NCBI GenBank assembly: GCA_937884995.1 | Contig: CAKZZL010000014.1 | Coordinates: forward strand, 1 to 64,000 | From: an uncultured Clostridia bacterium | GTDB taxonomy: Bacteria > Bacillota > Clostridia > Oscillospirales > Acutalibacteraceae | Length of the DNA stretch: 64,000 nt | Direction of reading: 5' to 3' | Shown: positions 35,251 through 43,269 of the stretch, piece by piece | How positions within the stretch are numbered: position 1 is the stretch's first letter | Layout of the letters: each line of letters starts with the position of its first letter | Notes under the pieces: model-generated | Seen by the model: only the letters and a program-made list of their open reading frames with translations | The model's database searches: none | What the model was told of the DNA's origin: nothing | Position numbers and translations under genes: made by a program

Positions 35251-36927
35251 TTAAAACAGACCGGATATCTTGCCGTTTTCATCGACATCGATATTTACGG
35301 CAGCAGGACGTTTGGGAAGTCCCGGCATCGTGAGAATATCACCTGTAAGAACAACTATAAAGCCGGCTCCTGCAGAAACTTTAACGTTTTTTACTGTAAC
35401 TGTAAAATCTTCAGGTGCTCCGAGTTTTGCAGGATCATCTGAAAAGCTGTATTGTGTTTTTGCGATGCAAACAGGCATTTTCGAAAATCCAAGGCCTTCA
35501 AGTGTCTCTATCTGTTTTTGAGCATTCGGCATGATATTAATACCGTTTCCGCCATATATCTTTTTGACAACAGCTTCAATTTTCTCGGTTATTGAAAGGT
35601 CATCTTCATATGAGAATGTGAAATCGCCTTTTTCTTCATCACAAAGTCTAACAATTTCTCTTGCAAGATCTTCACCGCCTTTACCTCCATCAGCCCAGAC
35701 GGTTGAAAGAACTGTATTAACACCTAATTCCTTACATTTAGAAATAATATAGTCAATTTCTTTATCTGTGTCTGTCGGGAATCTGTTAACAGCAACAACA
35801 CAAGGTAATTTATATACGTTTTTAATATTTGAAACATGTCTTAAAAGATTCGGTATGCCTTTTTCAAGAGCATTGATATCTTCAAGATTCAGTGATTTCT
35901 TATCAAGACCGCCATGCATTTTAAGAGCTCTTACCGTAGCAACAATAACAACAGCATCAGGAGTAAGGTCAGCCATTCTGCATTTGATGTCAAGAAACTT
36001 CTCAGCGCCAAGATCTGCGCCGAATCCTGCTTCAGTAACAGTATAGTCTCCCATCTTAAGAGCCATTTTTGTGGCAATAACAGAGTTACATCCGTGTGCA
36101 ATATTTGCAAAAGGTCCTCCATGTACAAAAGCAGGTGTTCCTTCAAGTGTTTGTACAAGATTCGGCTTTAATGCATCCTTTAATAGAGCTGTCATAGCAC
36201 CGACTGCTTTCAAATCGCCTGCTGTCACAGGTTTATCATCATAAGTATAGCCTACGATAATATTTGAAAGTCTTTCCTTGAGGTTTGATATTGAAGATGC
36301 AAGGCAGAAACAAGCCATTATTTCACTGGCAACAGTTATGTCAAAGCCATCTTCTCTCGGTACGCCGTTCGCTTTTCCGCCCATACCGTCAACAAGAAAA
36401 CGAAGCTGTCTGTCGTTCATGTCAACACAGCGTTTCCAAGTAATTTTTCTAACATCTATTCCAAGTTCATTGCCTTGCTGGATATGATTATCAAGCATCG
36501 CTGCCAATAAGTTATTTGCAGCACCTATTGCATGAAAATCGCCTGTAAAATGAAGGTTTATGTCTTCCATCGGAACTACCTGCGCATATCCTCCGCCTGC
36601 AGCGCCGCCTTTAACTCCGAAAACAGGGCCAAGTGAAGGTTCTCTAAGAGCTACAGTTACATCCTTTCCTATCCTTGAAAGGCCGTCTGCAAGGCCGATT
36701 GTTGTAGTAGTCTTGCCCTCACCTGCAGGTGTAGGCGTAATAGCAGTCACAAGTATTAGCTTACCGTCTTCTTTATTACTTTCATTGAGAAGTGATAAAT
36801 CAATTTTTGCCTTATAGTTTCCATATTGTTCAATATATTTTTCATCAACATGAGCACGTTCTGCAATTTTAAGAATGTGCTCCATTTTACATTGCTGAGC
36901 AATTTCTATATCGGATAAATATGACAT
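35251..36927 (-). CDS. fhs: Formate--tetrahydrofolate ligase
   Basis: 558 residues; ATP-dependent formation of 10-formyl-THF, feeding purine synthesis and one-carbon metabolism. The P-loop TPTPAGEGKTTTTIGLADG (about 64-82) and RQPSLGPVFG-like REPSLGPVFGVKGGAAGGGY are diagnostic, with VHGGPFANIAHGCNS and DLGAEKFLDIKCR later. It is the last gene of yhaM-guaB-fhs; with guaB it places two purine/one-carbon steps in one operon. Confidence 0.97.
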   Translation of the reverse strand: MSYLSDIEIAQQCKMEHILKIAERAHVDEKYIEQYGNYKAKIDLSLLNESNKEDGKLILVTAITPTPAGEGKTTTTIGLADGLSRIGKDVTVALREPSLGPVFGVKGGAAGGGYAQVVPMEDINLHFTGDFHAIGAANNLLAAMLDNHIQQGNELGIDVRKITWKRCVDMNDRQLRFLVDGMGGKANGVPREDGFDITVASEIMACFCLASSISNLKERLSNIIVGYTYDDKPVTAGDLKAVGAMTALLKDALKPNLVQTLEGTPAFVHGGPFANIAHGCNSVIATKMALKMGDYTVTEAGFGADLGAEKFLDIKCRMADLTPDAVVIVATVRALKMHGGLDKKSLNLEDINALEKGIPNLLRHVSNIKNVYKLPCVVAVNRFPTDTDKEIDYIISKCKELGVNTVLSTVWADGGKGGEDLAREIVRLCDEEKGDFTFSYEDDLSITEKIEAVVKKIYGGNGINIMPNAQKQIETLEGLGFSKMPVCIAKTQYSFSDDPAKLGAPEDFTVTVKNVKVSAGAGFIVVLTGDILTMPGLPKRPAAVNIDVDENGKISGLF

Positions 36928-36940
36928 GATTTGTTCTCCC

Positions 36941-38446
36941 CTATTTTATAGAAGTATTTCTGTCTTTTTGAATGACGTCATGTGCTCCGCCTTCAACAAT
37001 ACTTGTTGCTGAAACGAGAGTGAGTTTTGCCTTCTTTTGAAGCTCGGGTATTGTTAAAGCACCACAGTTGCACATAGTTGACTTAACTTTGCTTAAAGAT
37101 AAAGCAACATTATCTTTGAGTGAACCTGCATAAGGGACATAAGAATCAACGCCTTCTTCAAATGAGAGTTTCTTATCTCCTCCCAGATCATATCTTTGCC
37201 AGTTTCTTGCTCTTGCAGAACCTTCGCCCCAATACTCCTTGTAGTATGTGCCGTTTATACTTATCTTATTTGAAGGGCTTTCATCAAATCTTGCAAAATA
37301 TCTGCCAAGCATAATAAAGTCAGCACCCATTGCAAGAGCCAAAGTCATATGGTGATCATAAACAATGCCGCCGTCTGAACAAACAGGAATATATACACCG
37401 GTTTCCTCAAAATACTTATCTCTTTCAGCACAAACTTCTATCAGTGCAGTAGCTTGTCCTCTGCCGATACCTTTTGTTTCTCTGGTAATACAAATAGAAC
37501 CACCGCCAATACCTACTTTAATAAAGTCGGCGCCGCAGTCAGCGAGGAATCTGAATCCGTCTGCATCAACAACATTTCCGGCGCCAACCTTAACTTTATC
37601 ACCGTAGTGCTCTCTTATCCAGGCAATTGTAATTTTCTGCCAATCGGAAAATCCTTCAGACGAGTCAATGCAAAGAACATCTGCTCCAGCATCTATCAAT
37701 GCTGGAACTCTCTCAGCATAATCTCTTGTATTAATACCTGCTCCGACAATATATCTTTTGTGGGCATCAAGAAGTTCATTAGGATTTTGCTTATGCTGAT
37801 CATAGTCTTTACGGAAAACCATATATCTAAGTATTCCGTTATCATCTATTATGGGAAGTGAATTTAATTTATGATCCCATATAACGTCATTTGCCTCTTT
37901 AAGAGTAATGCCTTCTTTTGCAGTAATCAATTTATCAAGCGGAGTCATAAACTCACTGACTTTAAGGTCAGGAGACATACGGCTTACTCTGTAATCACGG
38001 CTTGTAACTATACCTACAAGCTTGCCTTCAGAAGTACCATCTTCTGTAACAGCAATAGTGGAATGTCCGGTTTTTGCAGTAAGTTCAACAACATCAGCAA
38101 GGGAATCATCCGGTTTAACATTTGAATCGCTCTTAACAAATCCTGCCTTATATGTCTTAGCTCTTCTTACCATTGCAGCCTCATCTTCAACGGACTGAGA
38201 CCCATATATGAATGAAACGCCGCCTTCTGTAGCAAGTGCAACGGCAAGCTTATCTCCGGATACAGCCTGCATAATTGCAGAGACAAGAGGTATGTTCATG
38301 CTTATCTCCGGTTCTTCACCTTTTTTGAATTTCACAAGCGGAGTTTTAAGAGAAACATTTGCCGGAATACATTCACTTGATGAATGACCAGGAATCAAAA
38401 GATACTCATTAAAAGTGTGCGCCGGTTCATTAATAAATTTTGCCAT
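36941..38446 (-). CDS. guaB: IMP dehydrogenase, trichomonad-like subtype
   Basis: A 501-residue TIM-barrel enzyme oxidising IMP to XMP with NAD, the committed step to GMP. A CBS pair is inserted at about 100-225. The catalytic cysteine is Cys319 in GGGSICITRETKG, the NAD-side Asp is Asp261, and the mobile flap ends in Arg418-Tyr419 within RARNWQRYD. These residues, their numbers and the surrounding sequence match what is known of the Tritrichomonas foetus enzyme rather than the usual bacterial GxGSICTTR form, and the C-terminal CNCGALTIPELQ and IVEGGAHDV fit as well. 14 bases upstream of fhs. Confidence 0.94.
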   Translation of the reverse strand: MAKFINEPAHTFNEYLLIPGHSSSECIPANVSLKTPLVKFKKGEEPEISMNIPLVSAIMQAVSGDKLAVALATEGGVSFIYGSQSVEDEAAMVRRAKTYKAGFVKSDSNVKPDDSLADVVELTAKTGHSTIAVTEDGTSEGKLVGIVTSRDYRVSRMSPDLKVSEFMTPLDKLITAKEGITLKEANDVIWDHKLNSLPIIDDNGILRYMVFRKDYDQHKQNPNELLDAHKRYIVGAGINTRDYAERVPALIDAGADVLCIDSSEGFSDWQKITIAWIREHYGDKVKVGAGNVVDADGFRFLADCGADFIKVGIGGGSICITRETKGIGRGQATALIEVCAERDKYFEETGVYIPVCSDGGIVYDHHMTLALAMGADFIMLGRYFARFDESPSNKISINGTYYKEYWGEGSARARNWQRYDLGGDKKLSFEEGVDSYVPYAGSLKDNVALSLSKVKSTMCNCGALTIPELQKKAKLTLVSATSIVEGGAHDVIQKDRNTSIK

Positions 38447-38460
38447 AAAATACCTCCTCG

Positions 38461-39429
38461 TTAAAGCAAATCAACATTATATTCATTATCATTTTCTTTA
38501 TAAAACCTTCTGTTATCAAGTCCGAAAACTTTCTTTGTGAATTCACCAAGATTTACGTCTTTTGTGGCATCGGAAATTGTATATATCCTTGCATCGAGCA
38601 AATCAAGCTGTGAAAGTATCTCAGCTTCTATAAACTTGGGCCTTACTGCTGCGCCGTATTCAGGTGTGCCATGATGAGATAAAAGCATATGTTCCAAAAG
38701 CATTGCTTTATCTTTATCAACGCCTGTCTTTTCTGCTGTCTCATCAATAAGCATCGCACCTTTGACAAGGTGACCTATAAGTTCACCTTCTTTTGAAAAG
38801 TCAGATACTATACCGGTAGTTGCAGTATCATATTCAGTTATTTTTGCTATATCATGCAATATAGCACCGGAAATGAGAAGTTCCCTGTTTATAAAAGGAT
38901 AAACTGCACAAACAGCCTGGCACATTTTCACAATGGATGATGTATGTAATAAAAGTCCGCCCCTAATAGCATGATGCATTGACTTAGCAGCGGGAAAATA
39001 TATCAGTTTATCTTTATTGTCTTCATATATGCTTTTAACAATTGTTTTTAAATCTTCATCCTTAAATCCGTCAACGAGGCCCATAAGATAATTATACATA
39101 TCCTCCCCTTTGTAAGGAGCCGATGGTACAACTTCATCTAATGAAAACTTATCTTCATCATCATCGCAGATCTCTCTAATTTGAAGAATCTTGAATTGTT
39201 CTTTTTCGTTATAGATTTCAACCGTTCCACGGATTTTGACAATCTCGCCGACTTTGATAAAAGAATATCTGTCAGCGTCATAATTCCATAATTTGGCAGG
39301 GATTTCTCCGTCATTATCTGAAAAAACGAGATCCATATAATAACTGCCGTTTTTTGATGATTTAACTTCAGCAAACTTTACAAGCGCAAAGCAATCAACT
39401 ATGTCATTGTTAACACTTATATAATTCAT
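38461..39429 (-). CDS. yhaM: 3'-5' exoribonuclease YhaM family (OB-fold plus HD domain)
   Basis: 322 residues: an N-terminal OB-fold nucleic-acid-binding domain (ALVKFAEVKSSKNGSYYMDLVFSD, to about residue 90) and an HD phosphohydrolase domain with His-Asp in GAILHDIAKI plus flanking HHAIRGGLLLHT and LLSHHGTPEYG metal ligands. YhaM degrades RNA and single-stranded DNA 3'-5'. First gene of yhaM-guaB-fhs, with its own promoter divergent from rpsT. Confidence 0.93.
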   Translation of the reverse strand: MNYISVNNDIVDCFALVKFAEVKSSKNGSYYMDLVFSDNDGEIPAKLWNYDADRYSFIKVGEIVKIRGTVEIYNEKEQFKILQIREICDDDEDKFSLDEVVPSAPYKGEDMYNYLMGLVDGFKDEDLKTIVKSIYEDNKDKLIYFPAAKSMHHAIRGGLLLHTSSIVKMCQAVCAVYPFINRELLISGAILHDIAKITEYDTATTGIVSDFSKEGELIGHLVKGAMLIDETAEKTGVDKDKAMLLEHMLLSHHGTPEYGAAVRPKFIEAEILSQLDLLDARIYTISDATKDVNLGEFTKKVFGLDNRRFYKENDNEYNVDLL

Positions 39430-39459
39430 AATATAACCTACGTTTCAAAATTTTCTTTT

Positions 39460-39488
39460 ATTATACATTATGGTGAGGATAAATTCAA
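39460..39488 (-). promoter_or_regulatory. Sigma-A promoter for yhaM-guaB-fhs
   Basis: Minus strand: TTGAAT (39488-39483), 17-base spacer, TATAAT (39465-39460). Confidence 0.75.
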
Positions 39489-39625
39489 TGTATGATATGT
39501 ACAAAAAAGCGGATTCATATATAAGAAACTATGCCTTTTTTATATTCAAATGTCAAATTTTTCAAATAAGAATTACAGCGCCGAAAGAAATGATATTTTT
39601 GCTTATTACAAAATCTAAAAAATGC

Positions 39626-39654
39626 TTGATTTTTAATATTTTTCATGTTAATAT
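39626..39654 (+). promoter_or_regulatory. Sigma-A promoter for rpsT
   Basis: TTGATT (39626-39631), 17-base spacer, TAATAT (39649-39654) with extended TGT. Leader of about 25 bases ending in AAGGAGGTG. Confidence 0.7.
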
Positions 39655-39686
39655 ATGTACTTGTGAATACGAAGGAGGTGTGACAA

Positions 39687-39944
39687 ATGCCAAATATTAA
39701 ATCAGCAAAGAAGCGTGTAATCGTTAATAAGACAAAGGCACAGCGTAACAAATCAAGAAATTCAGCACTTAAAACTGCTATTAAAAAAGCTAACGCTGCT
39801 ATCGAGGCTAACGCTGCAGATAAGGACGTTCTCGTAAAAGATGCAGTTAAGAAGATTGATCAAGCTGCTTCTAAGGGACTTATCCACAAAAACAACGCTG
39901 CTCGTAAAAAGTCCGCCCTCGTGACTAAAGCAAACAAAGCGTAA
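39687..39944 (+). CDS. rpsT: 30S ribosomal protein S20
   Basis: An 85-residue basic helical protein that binds 16S rRNA early in 30S assembly. The start MPNIKSAKKRVIVNKTKAQRN, the SALKTAIKKA segment and the GLIHKNNAARKKSALVTK end are those of bS20. The ribosome-binding site AAGGAGGTG is near perfect. Monocistronic: own promoter and own terminator. Codon use is strongly biased to optimal codons, as expected for a highly expressed gene. Confidence 0.98.
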   Translation: MPNIKSAKKRVIVNKTKAQRNKSRNSALKTAIKKANAAIEANAADKDVLVKDAVKKIDQAASKGLIHKNNAARKKSALVTKANKA

Positions 39945-39965
39945 GTCATAAATAAGAAAAATTAT

Positions 39966-39989
39966 TGCCGCAAGATATGCGGCATTTTT
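39966..39989 (+). terminator. rpsT terminator
   Basis: 7-base stem TGCCGCA / TGCGGCA (39966-39972, 39978-39984) followed by TTTTT. Confidence 0.92.
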
Positions 39990-39994
39990 CTTTA

Positions 39995-40022
39995 TTGACA
40001 ATTTCATATATTTATGTATAAT
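39995..40022 (+). promoter_or_regulatory. Near-consensus promoter for the 59-residue membrane protein
   Basis: TTGACA (39995-40000), 16-base spacer, TATAAT (40017-40022). Both hexamers match consensus; this is among the best promoters in the window. Confidence 0.8.
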
Positions 40023-40054
40023 TAAATTATGTAATTTGATTTGGAGGTAGTTCT

Positions 40055-40234
40055 ATGAAAAAGGCATTAAAGATAGTTGCTATATTGGCTGCGATTGCAG
40101 GTCTTGCTTTTGCTGCATATGTAATAATCAAAAAGTATGTCGATAGTAAAAGAGTTGTAATTGGCAATGATGCAGAAAATTATGTTTCTTGTTCTTGTGT
40201 TGATGACAGCTTCCTATCCGAAACAGTTGCATAA
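40055..40234 (+). CDS. Small single-pass membrane protein, 59 residues
   Basis: Not assigned to a known family. The reading frame starts MKKALKIVAILAAIAGLAFA and continues through a hydrophobic helix (about 5-26), then a basic KKYVDSKR junction and a polar, mildly acidic tail with a CSC motif at residues 46-48 and the end DSFLSETVA. A lone signal anchor with the tail facing out, or an N-terminal membrane anchor with a cytosolic tail, are both possible. Support for a real gene: consensus promoter at 39995-40022, ribosome-binding site TTTGGAGG at 40040-40047 with 7-base spacing, and a strong terminator 12 bases after the stop. It is a one-gene transcription unit. Confidence 0.8.
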   Translation: MKKALKIVAILAAIAGLAFAAYVIIKKYVDSKRVVIGNDAENYVSCSCVDDSFLSETVA

Positions 40235-40246
40235 ATAAATTTTATG

Positions 40247-40270
40247 AGGATGCTTAGGCATCCTTTTTTT
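40247..40270 (+). terminator. Terminator of the small membrane protein gene
   Basis: 7-base stem AGGATGC / GCATCCT (40247-40253, 40258-40264), 4-base loop, then a run of T to 40270. Confidence 0.9.
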
Positions 40271-40288
40271 ATCTCTTTTTATAAAGCA

Positions 40289-40310
40289 AAAGTGCGGTTT
40301 CCCGCACTTT
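40289..40310 (-). terminator. Terminator of the sigma factor/zinc-ribbon operon
   Basis: 9-base stem AAAGTGCGG / CCGCACTTT (40289-40297, 40302-40310) just after the zinc-ribbon stop on the minus strand. It is T-flanked on both sides and can work in both directions. Confidence 0.85.
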
Positions 40311-40316
40311 AATTTT

Positions 40317-40595
40317 TTATTCCTCTTCCTTCATCTTAGCAAAGCATTCGCTGCAATAAACAGGTTTATCTTCCTTTGGAAGAAATGGAACTTTTGCTTC
40401 ACCGCCGCATGATGCGCACACAGCAGTATGATACTCTCTGGAGTTACGGATTGCAGTCTTACGAGCTACACGGCACTCCTTACATCTCTGCGGTTCATTT
40501 TCAAAACCTTTCTCAGCATAGAATTCCTGTTCGCCGGCTGTGAAAATAAATTCCTTACCACAGTCTTTGCAAATGAGAGTTTTGTCTTCGTACAT
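40317..40595 (-). CDS. Zinc-ribbon domain protein with paired CxxC motifs
   Basis: 92 residues, cytosolic. It carries two zinc-ribbon units: CKDCGKEF with CKECR about 30 residues later, and CASCGGEA with CSECF about 20 later. The segment between (FTAGEQEFYAEKGFENEPQRC) is typical of the probable zinc-ribbon family of unknown function found in Clostridia. The frame is open to 40685, but AAGGAAGG before the ATG at 40595 marks the start. It is transcribed behind the sigma factor gene with no promoter seen between. Confidence 0.88.
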   Translation of the reverse strand: MYEDKTLICKDCGKEFIFTAGEQEFYAEKGFENEPQRCKECRVARKTAIRNSREYHTAVCASCGGEAKVPFLPKEDKPVYCSECFAKMKEEE

Positions 40596-40677
40596 TTTGC
40601 TACCTTCCTTTAAATACTTTTTACCCCATGCGGAATTGCACCGCAGCATAAATATATGATCCTCTTGGTGAGGCAAA

Positions 40678-41238
40678 TTAATCATCTTTTATTTTATTTT
40701 TTATTCTCTGAAGAGCATTATATACAGCTTTTGCAGAAGTATCCAGTTTTTCAGCAATGGCTTGAGGTTTATATCCCAATATATACAGTTTAGCTACATT
40801 CATTTCAAATAATGATAAACTATCAAATACAGTCTTATACATCTGGCTGCTTATCACATCATCTTCAACAGAATTATTATCAGAAGTATAATCATATATA
40901 TCATCTATTGATAAAAGAGCTTTAGTTGGCTTTCTTTTCTGATTTGTTGAAGCATTGTATATTCTTTGCATTGCCCGTTTAACAAGCATCATTGAATAGT
41001 TTTTAAAAGACTTTGATTTATCAGGATTGAATGATTTAACAGCAGAGAAAAATTCAATTACACCTTCCTGATAATAATCTTCAATCTGATTGAGAGTTGT
41101 CACTTCAAATGAAGCAGCCGTCTTCATAATAAGTTTGGAATATCTTGATAATATAATGGCGAAGGCCTCTTCATTGCCGTCAGAATAATGCTTAATAAGT
41201 TCTTCGTCAGTCAAGTTTTTTAATTCAAACTTATTCAT
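40678..41238 (-). CDS. RNA polymerase sigma factor, SigH/Spo0H-like sigma-70 family
   Basis: 186 residues with sigma region 2 (LTDEELIKHYSDGNEEAFAIIL; EDYYQEGVIEFFSAVKSFNPDK, the core-binding and -10 recognition part) and region 4 (VAKLYILGYKPQAIAEKLDTSAKAVYNALQRIKNKI, a helix-turn-helix for the -35). The SKSFKNYSMMLVKRAMQRI stretch and a long linker with SIDDI recall SigH (Spo0H) rather than ECF sigma factors. No anti-sigma gene is adjacent. The promoter is near consensus, so regulation may be post-transcriptional. Target genes are unknown. Confidence 0.82.
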   Translation of the reverse strand: MNKFELKNLTDEELIKHYSDGNEEAFAIILSRYSKLIMKTAASFEVTTLNQIEDYYQEGVIEFFSAVKSFNPDKSKSFKNYSMMLVKRAMQRIYNASTNQKRKPTKALLSIDDIYDYTSDNNSVEDDVISSQMYKTVFDSLSLFEMNVAKLYILGYKPQAIAEKLDTSAKAVYNALQRIKNKIKDD

Positions 41239-41271
41239 TTTTACTCCCTAATTTGACATAAAACTATGTAA

Positions 41272-41299
41272 ATTATATCATAAATAATATAAATGTCAA
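41272..41299 (-). promoter_or_regulatory. Near-consensus promoter for the sigma factor gene
   Basis: Minus strand: TTGACA (41299-41294), 16-base spacer, TATAAT (41277-41272) with extended TGA. A short inverted repeat ACATA / TATGT lies immediately downstream at about 41256-41269. Confidence 0.8.
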
Positions 41300-41345
41300 C
41301 AAAAATTCTTATAATTATATATCAAAAATATATAAAATATACAAA

Positions 41346-41370
41346 AGCCACTCATATTTAATGAGTGGCT
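41346..41370 (-). terminator. Terminator of the phosphohexomutase operon
   Basis: Perfect 10-base stem AGCCACTCAT / ATGAGTGGCT (41346-41355, 41361-41370), then TTTTGTAT on the minus strand. It lies 8 bases after the stop of the 32-residue ORF. Confidence 0.9.
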
Positions 41371-41378
41371 AATTGAAT

Positions 41379-41477
41379 TTAAAATTCTGCAAATATTGAT
41401 ATAAGCGCAGTCAACGCACTGAATATCATTAAACCTGCAAGTATTATAGCTAATATTTTAACAAATTTTCTGTTCAT
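41379..41477 (-). CDS. 32-residue hydrophobic miniprotein coupled to phosphohexomutase
   Basis: A very short ORF, MNRKFVKILAIILAGLMIFS followed by ALTALISIFAEF, that is one membrane helix after a basic start. Its ATG lies one base after the phosphohexomutase stop (TAGGATG), with AGGGG 6 bases before it, and its stop is followed at once by a strong terminator, so it is exactly framed within the transcript. In size and shape it recalls the tiny Prli42-type membrane miniproteins of Firmicutes, but similarity beyond composition cannot be claimed. No function assigned. Confidence 0.65.
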   Translation of the reverse strand: MNRKFVKILAIILAGLMIFSALTALISIFAEF

Positions 41478-41478
41478 C

Positions 41479-43197
41479 CTAAGCCCCTATTACCTTTGTC
41501 ATATCATCACTGATAATTTTTTGCTTTTCAAGTGCAAGTTTATGATTAGTGCCGTAAGCTGTTATATATACCTTGATTTTTGGTTCTGTGCCAGATGGAC
41601 GAACAATTACTTTACAGTTGTTAACAAGCTGATAAGAAAGAACATTTGATTTAGGCAAATCTATCTCAGTCTCTTCACCGCTTATAAGGTCAGCTGATTT
41701 ACTCAATTTATAATCGGATACTTTTATAACATCCATTCCTGCAATTGAGCTTGGAGCATTATTTCTGAGGGAGTCCATAATATCAGCCATTTTTTGCATT
41801 CCGGAAGCACCTTCAAACGCAAAATTTAAAACTGAATTTAAGTACATTCCGTATTTTTCATATATGGAATCCATAAACTGTTTTAATGAAATACCCTTAA
41901 GCTTATAATATGAAGCCATTTCACAAATAAGAAGTGAAGCAACAACAGCATCTTTGTCACGTGCGTGTATGCCTCTTAAATAACCATATGATTCCTCAAA
42001 TCCAAGTACGAATCTCTCTTCTTCTCCTTTTGCTTCAAGCCTAGTAACAAGTTCACCGATATACTTAAATCCGGTAAGGAGATCTGCAGTCTGAGCACCG
42101 TAAGCTGAAGTGATGGCCTCAATAAGAGGAGTTGAAACGATTGTTTTTACAATTATTGGATTTTCAGGTAATTTGCCTTGTTCTTTAAGCGAAGACAAAA
42201 GATATTCCGTGAGCATAACACCGACCTCATTACCGGTCATGAGTACAAAATCATCTTTGTCTTTAACAGCAATACCGACACGGTCACAATCGGGATCTGT
42301 TGCCAGAAGAAGATCGGTGTCAGTTCCTTCTGCCGTATTTATAGCATGTTCAAACGCTTGTCTTATTTCTGGATTCGGATATGGACAAGTCGGGAAATTA
42401 CCATCCGGAAGTTCCTGCTCTTTTACAACTTCTACATTGTCTATACCTACTCTTTTAAGTACTTCTCTTACAGGTTTATTACCTGTACCGTTAAGTGGTG
42501 TATATACAAGTTTTAAGCCGGCTTTAGCAGTAACATCAGGGTTTACCTGAGCTTTTATAACACAGTCATAAAATTCTTCATTTACTGAGTTATCAATATA
42601 TTCAATAATTCCGGATTTAATAGCATCATCAAAGTCAACTGTTTTTACATCATTAAATATATCAATGTTCTGGATATATTTATAAGTCTTAGCAGCAGCT
42701 TCATCAGTCATCTGATAACCGTTAGGGTCATAACACTTATATCCGTTATACTTGGAGGGATTATGTGATGCTGTAATGATAATACCTGAAGAACAATGAA
42801 GTTTACGTACAGCAAAAGAAAGCATTGGGGTTGGAACCAATTCAGGATAAATATACACCTTTATATTATTTGCTGCGAGAACGCTTGCAGCTCCCTTTGC
42901 AAAAGTCGTCGACTTGATTCTTGAATCAAATGCAATTGCAACTGAAGGATTGGTAAAATTATCATTCAAATAATTAGCAAGTCCCTGTGTTGCCTGATTT
43001 ACTGTATATACATTCATGTAATTTGTGCCGGCACCAATAACGCCGCGAAGGCCTGCTGTGCCGAATTCAAGATTTTTATAAAATCTGTCAAGAATAGCAT
43101 CGTCATCATCAGCAATGCTTTCAAGTTCTTTAATTAAATCCGGGTCGGCAACTGCCTTTTCGCACCATAGTTTATATAAATATTTAATGTCATTCAT
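41479..43197 (-). CDS. pgcA: Phospho-sugar mutase (phosphoglucomutase/phosphomannomutase)
   Basis: A 572-residue alpha-D-phosphohexomutase interconverting hexose 6- and 1-phosphates. N-terminal FGTAGLRGVIGAG, phosphoserine loop GIIITASHNPSKYNGYK, metal-binding DPDCDRVGIA, sugar-binding GFEESYGYL, and phosphate-binding RPSGTEPKIKVYI are all present in order. Length matches the PgcA type that makes glucose 1-phosphate for UDP-glucose and glycolipid anchors. It fits with galE at 48640 and the sugar transferases. Own promoter; ends with the coupled 32-residue ORF. Confidence 0.95.
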   Translation of the reverse strand: MNDIKYLYKLWCEKAVADPDLIKELESIADDDDAILDRFYKNLEFGTAGLRGVIGAGTNYMNVYTVNQATQGLANYLNDNFTNPSVAIAFDSRIKSTTFAKGAASVLAANNIKVYIYPELVPTPMLSFAVRKLHCSSGIIITASHNPSKYNGYKCYDPNGYQMTDEAAAKTYKYIQNIDIFNDVKTVDFDDAIKSGIIEYIDNSVNEEFYDCVIKAQVNPDVTAKAGLKLVYTPLNGTGNKPVREVLKRVGIDNVEVVKEQELPDGNFPTCPYPNPEIRQAFEHAINTAEGTDTDLLLATDPDCDRVGIAVKDKDDFVLMTGNEVGVMLTEYLLSSLKEQGKLPENPIIVKTIVSTPLIEAITSAYGAQTADLLTGFKYIGELVTRLEAKGEEERFVLGFEESYGYLRGIHARDKDAVVASLLICEMASYYKLKGISLKQFMDSIYEKYGMYLNSVLNFAFEGASGMQKMADIMDSLRNNAPSSIAGMDVIKVSDYKLSKSADLISGEETEIDLPKSNVLSYQLVNNCKVIVRPSGTEPKIKVYITAYGTNHKLALEKQKIISDDMTKVIGA

Positions 43198-43220
43198 ACT
43201 ATTACCTCCAAATCGACTTT

Positions 43221-43249
43221 ATTATAAATCAAAAAAATATAAATGTAAA
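43221..43249 (-). promoter_or_regulatory. Sigma-A promoter for phosphohexomutase
   Basis: Minus strand: TTTACA (43249-43244), 17-base spacer, TATAAT (43226-43221); GGAGG follows before the ATG. Confidence 0.75.
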
Positions 43250-43269
43250 CACATGAATAAGATGAAGTT

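Noticed and set aside
39470..39700. 76-codon plus-strand frame upstream of rpsT
   Set aside because: It spans the rpsT promoter and ribosome-binding site and the divergent yhaM promoter, has no Shine-Dalgarno, and its composition is that of non-coding DNA.
40596..40677. Independent promoter for the zinc-ribbon gene
   Set aside because: No hexamer pair with acceptable spacing was found; only a weak 5-base stem (TGCGG/CCGCA) is present, so cotranscription with the sigma factor is simpler.
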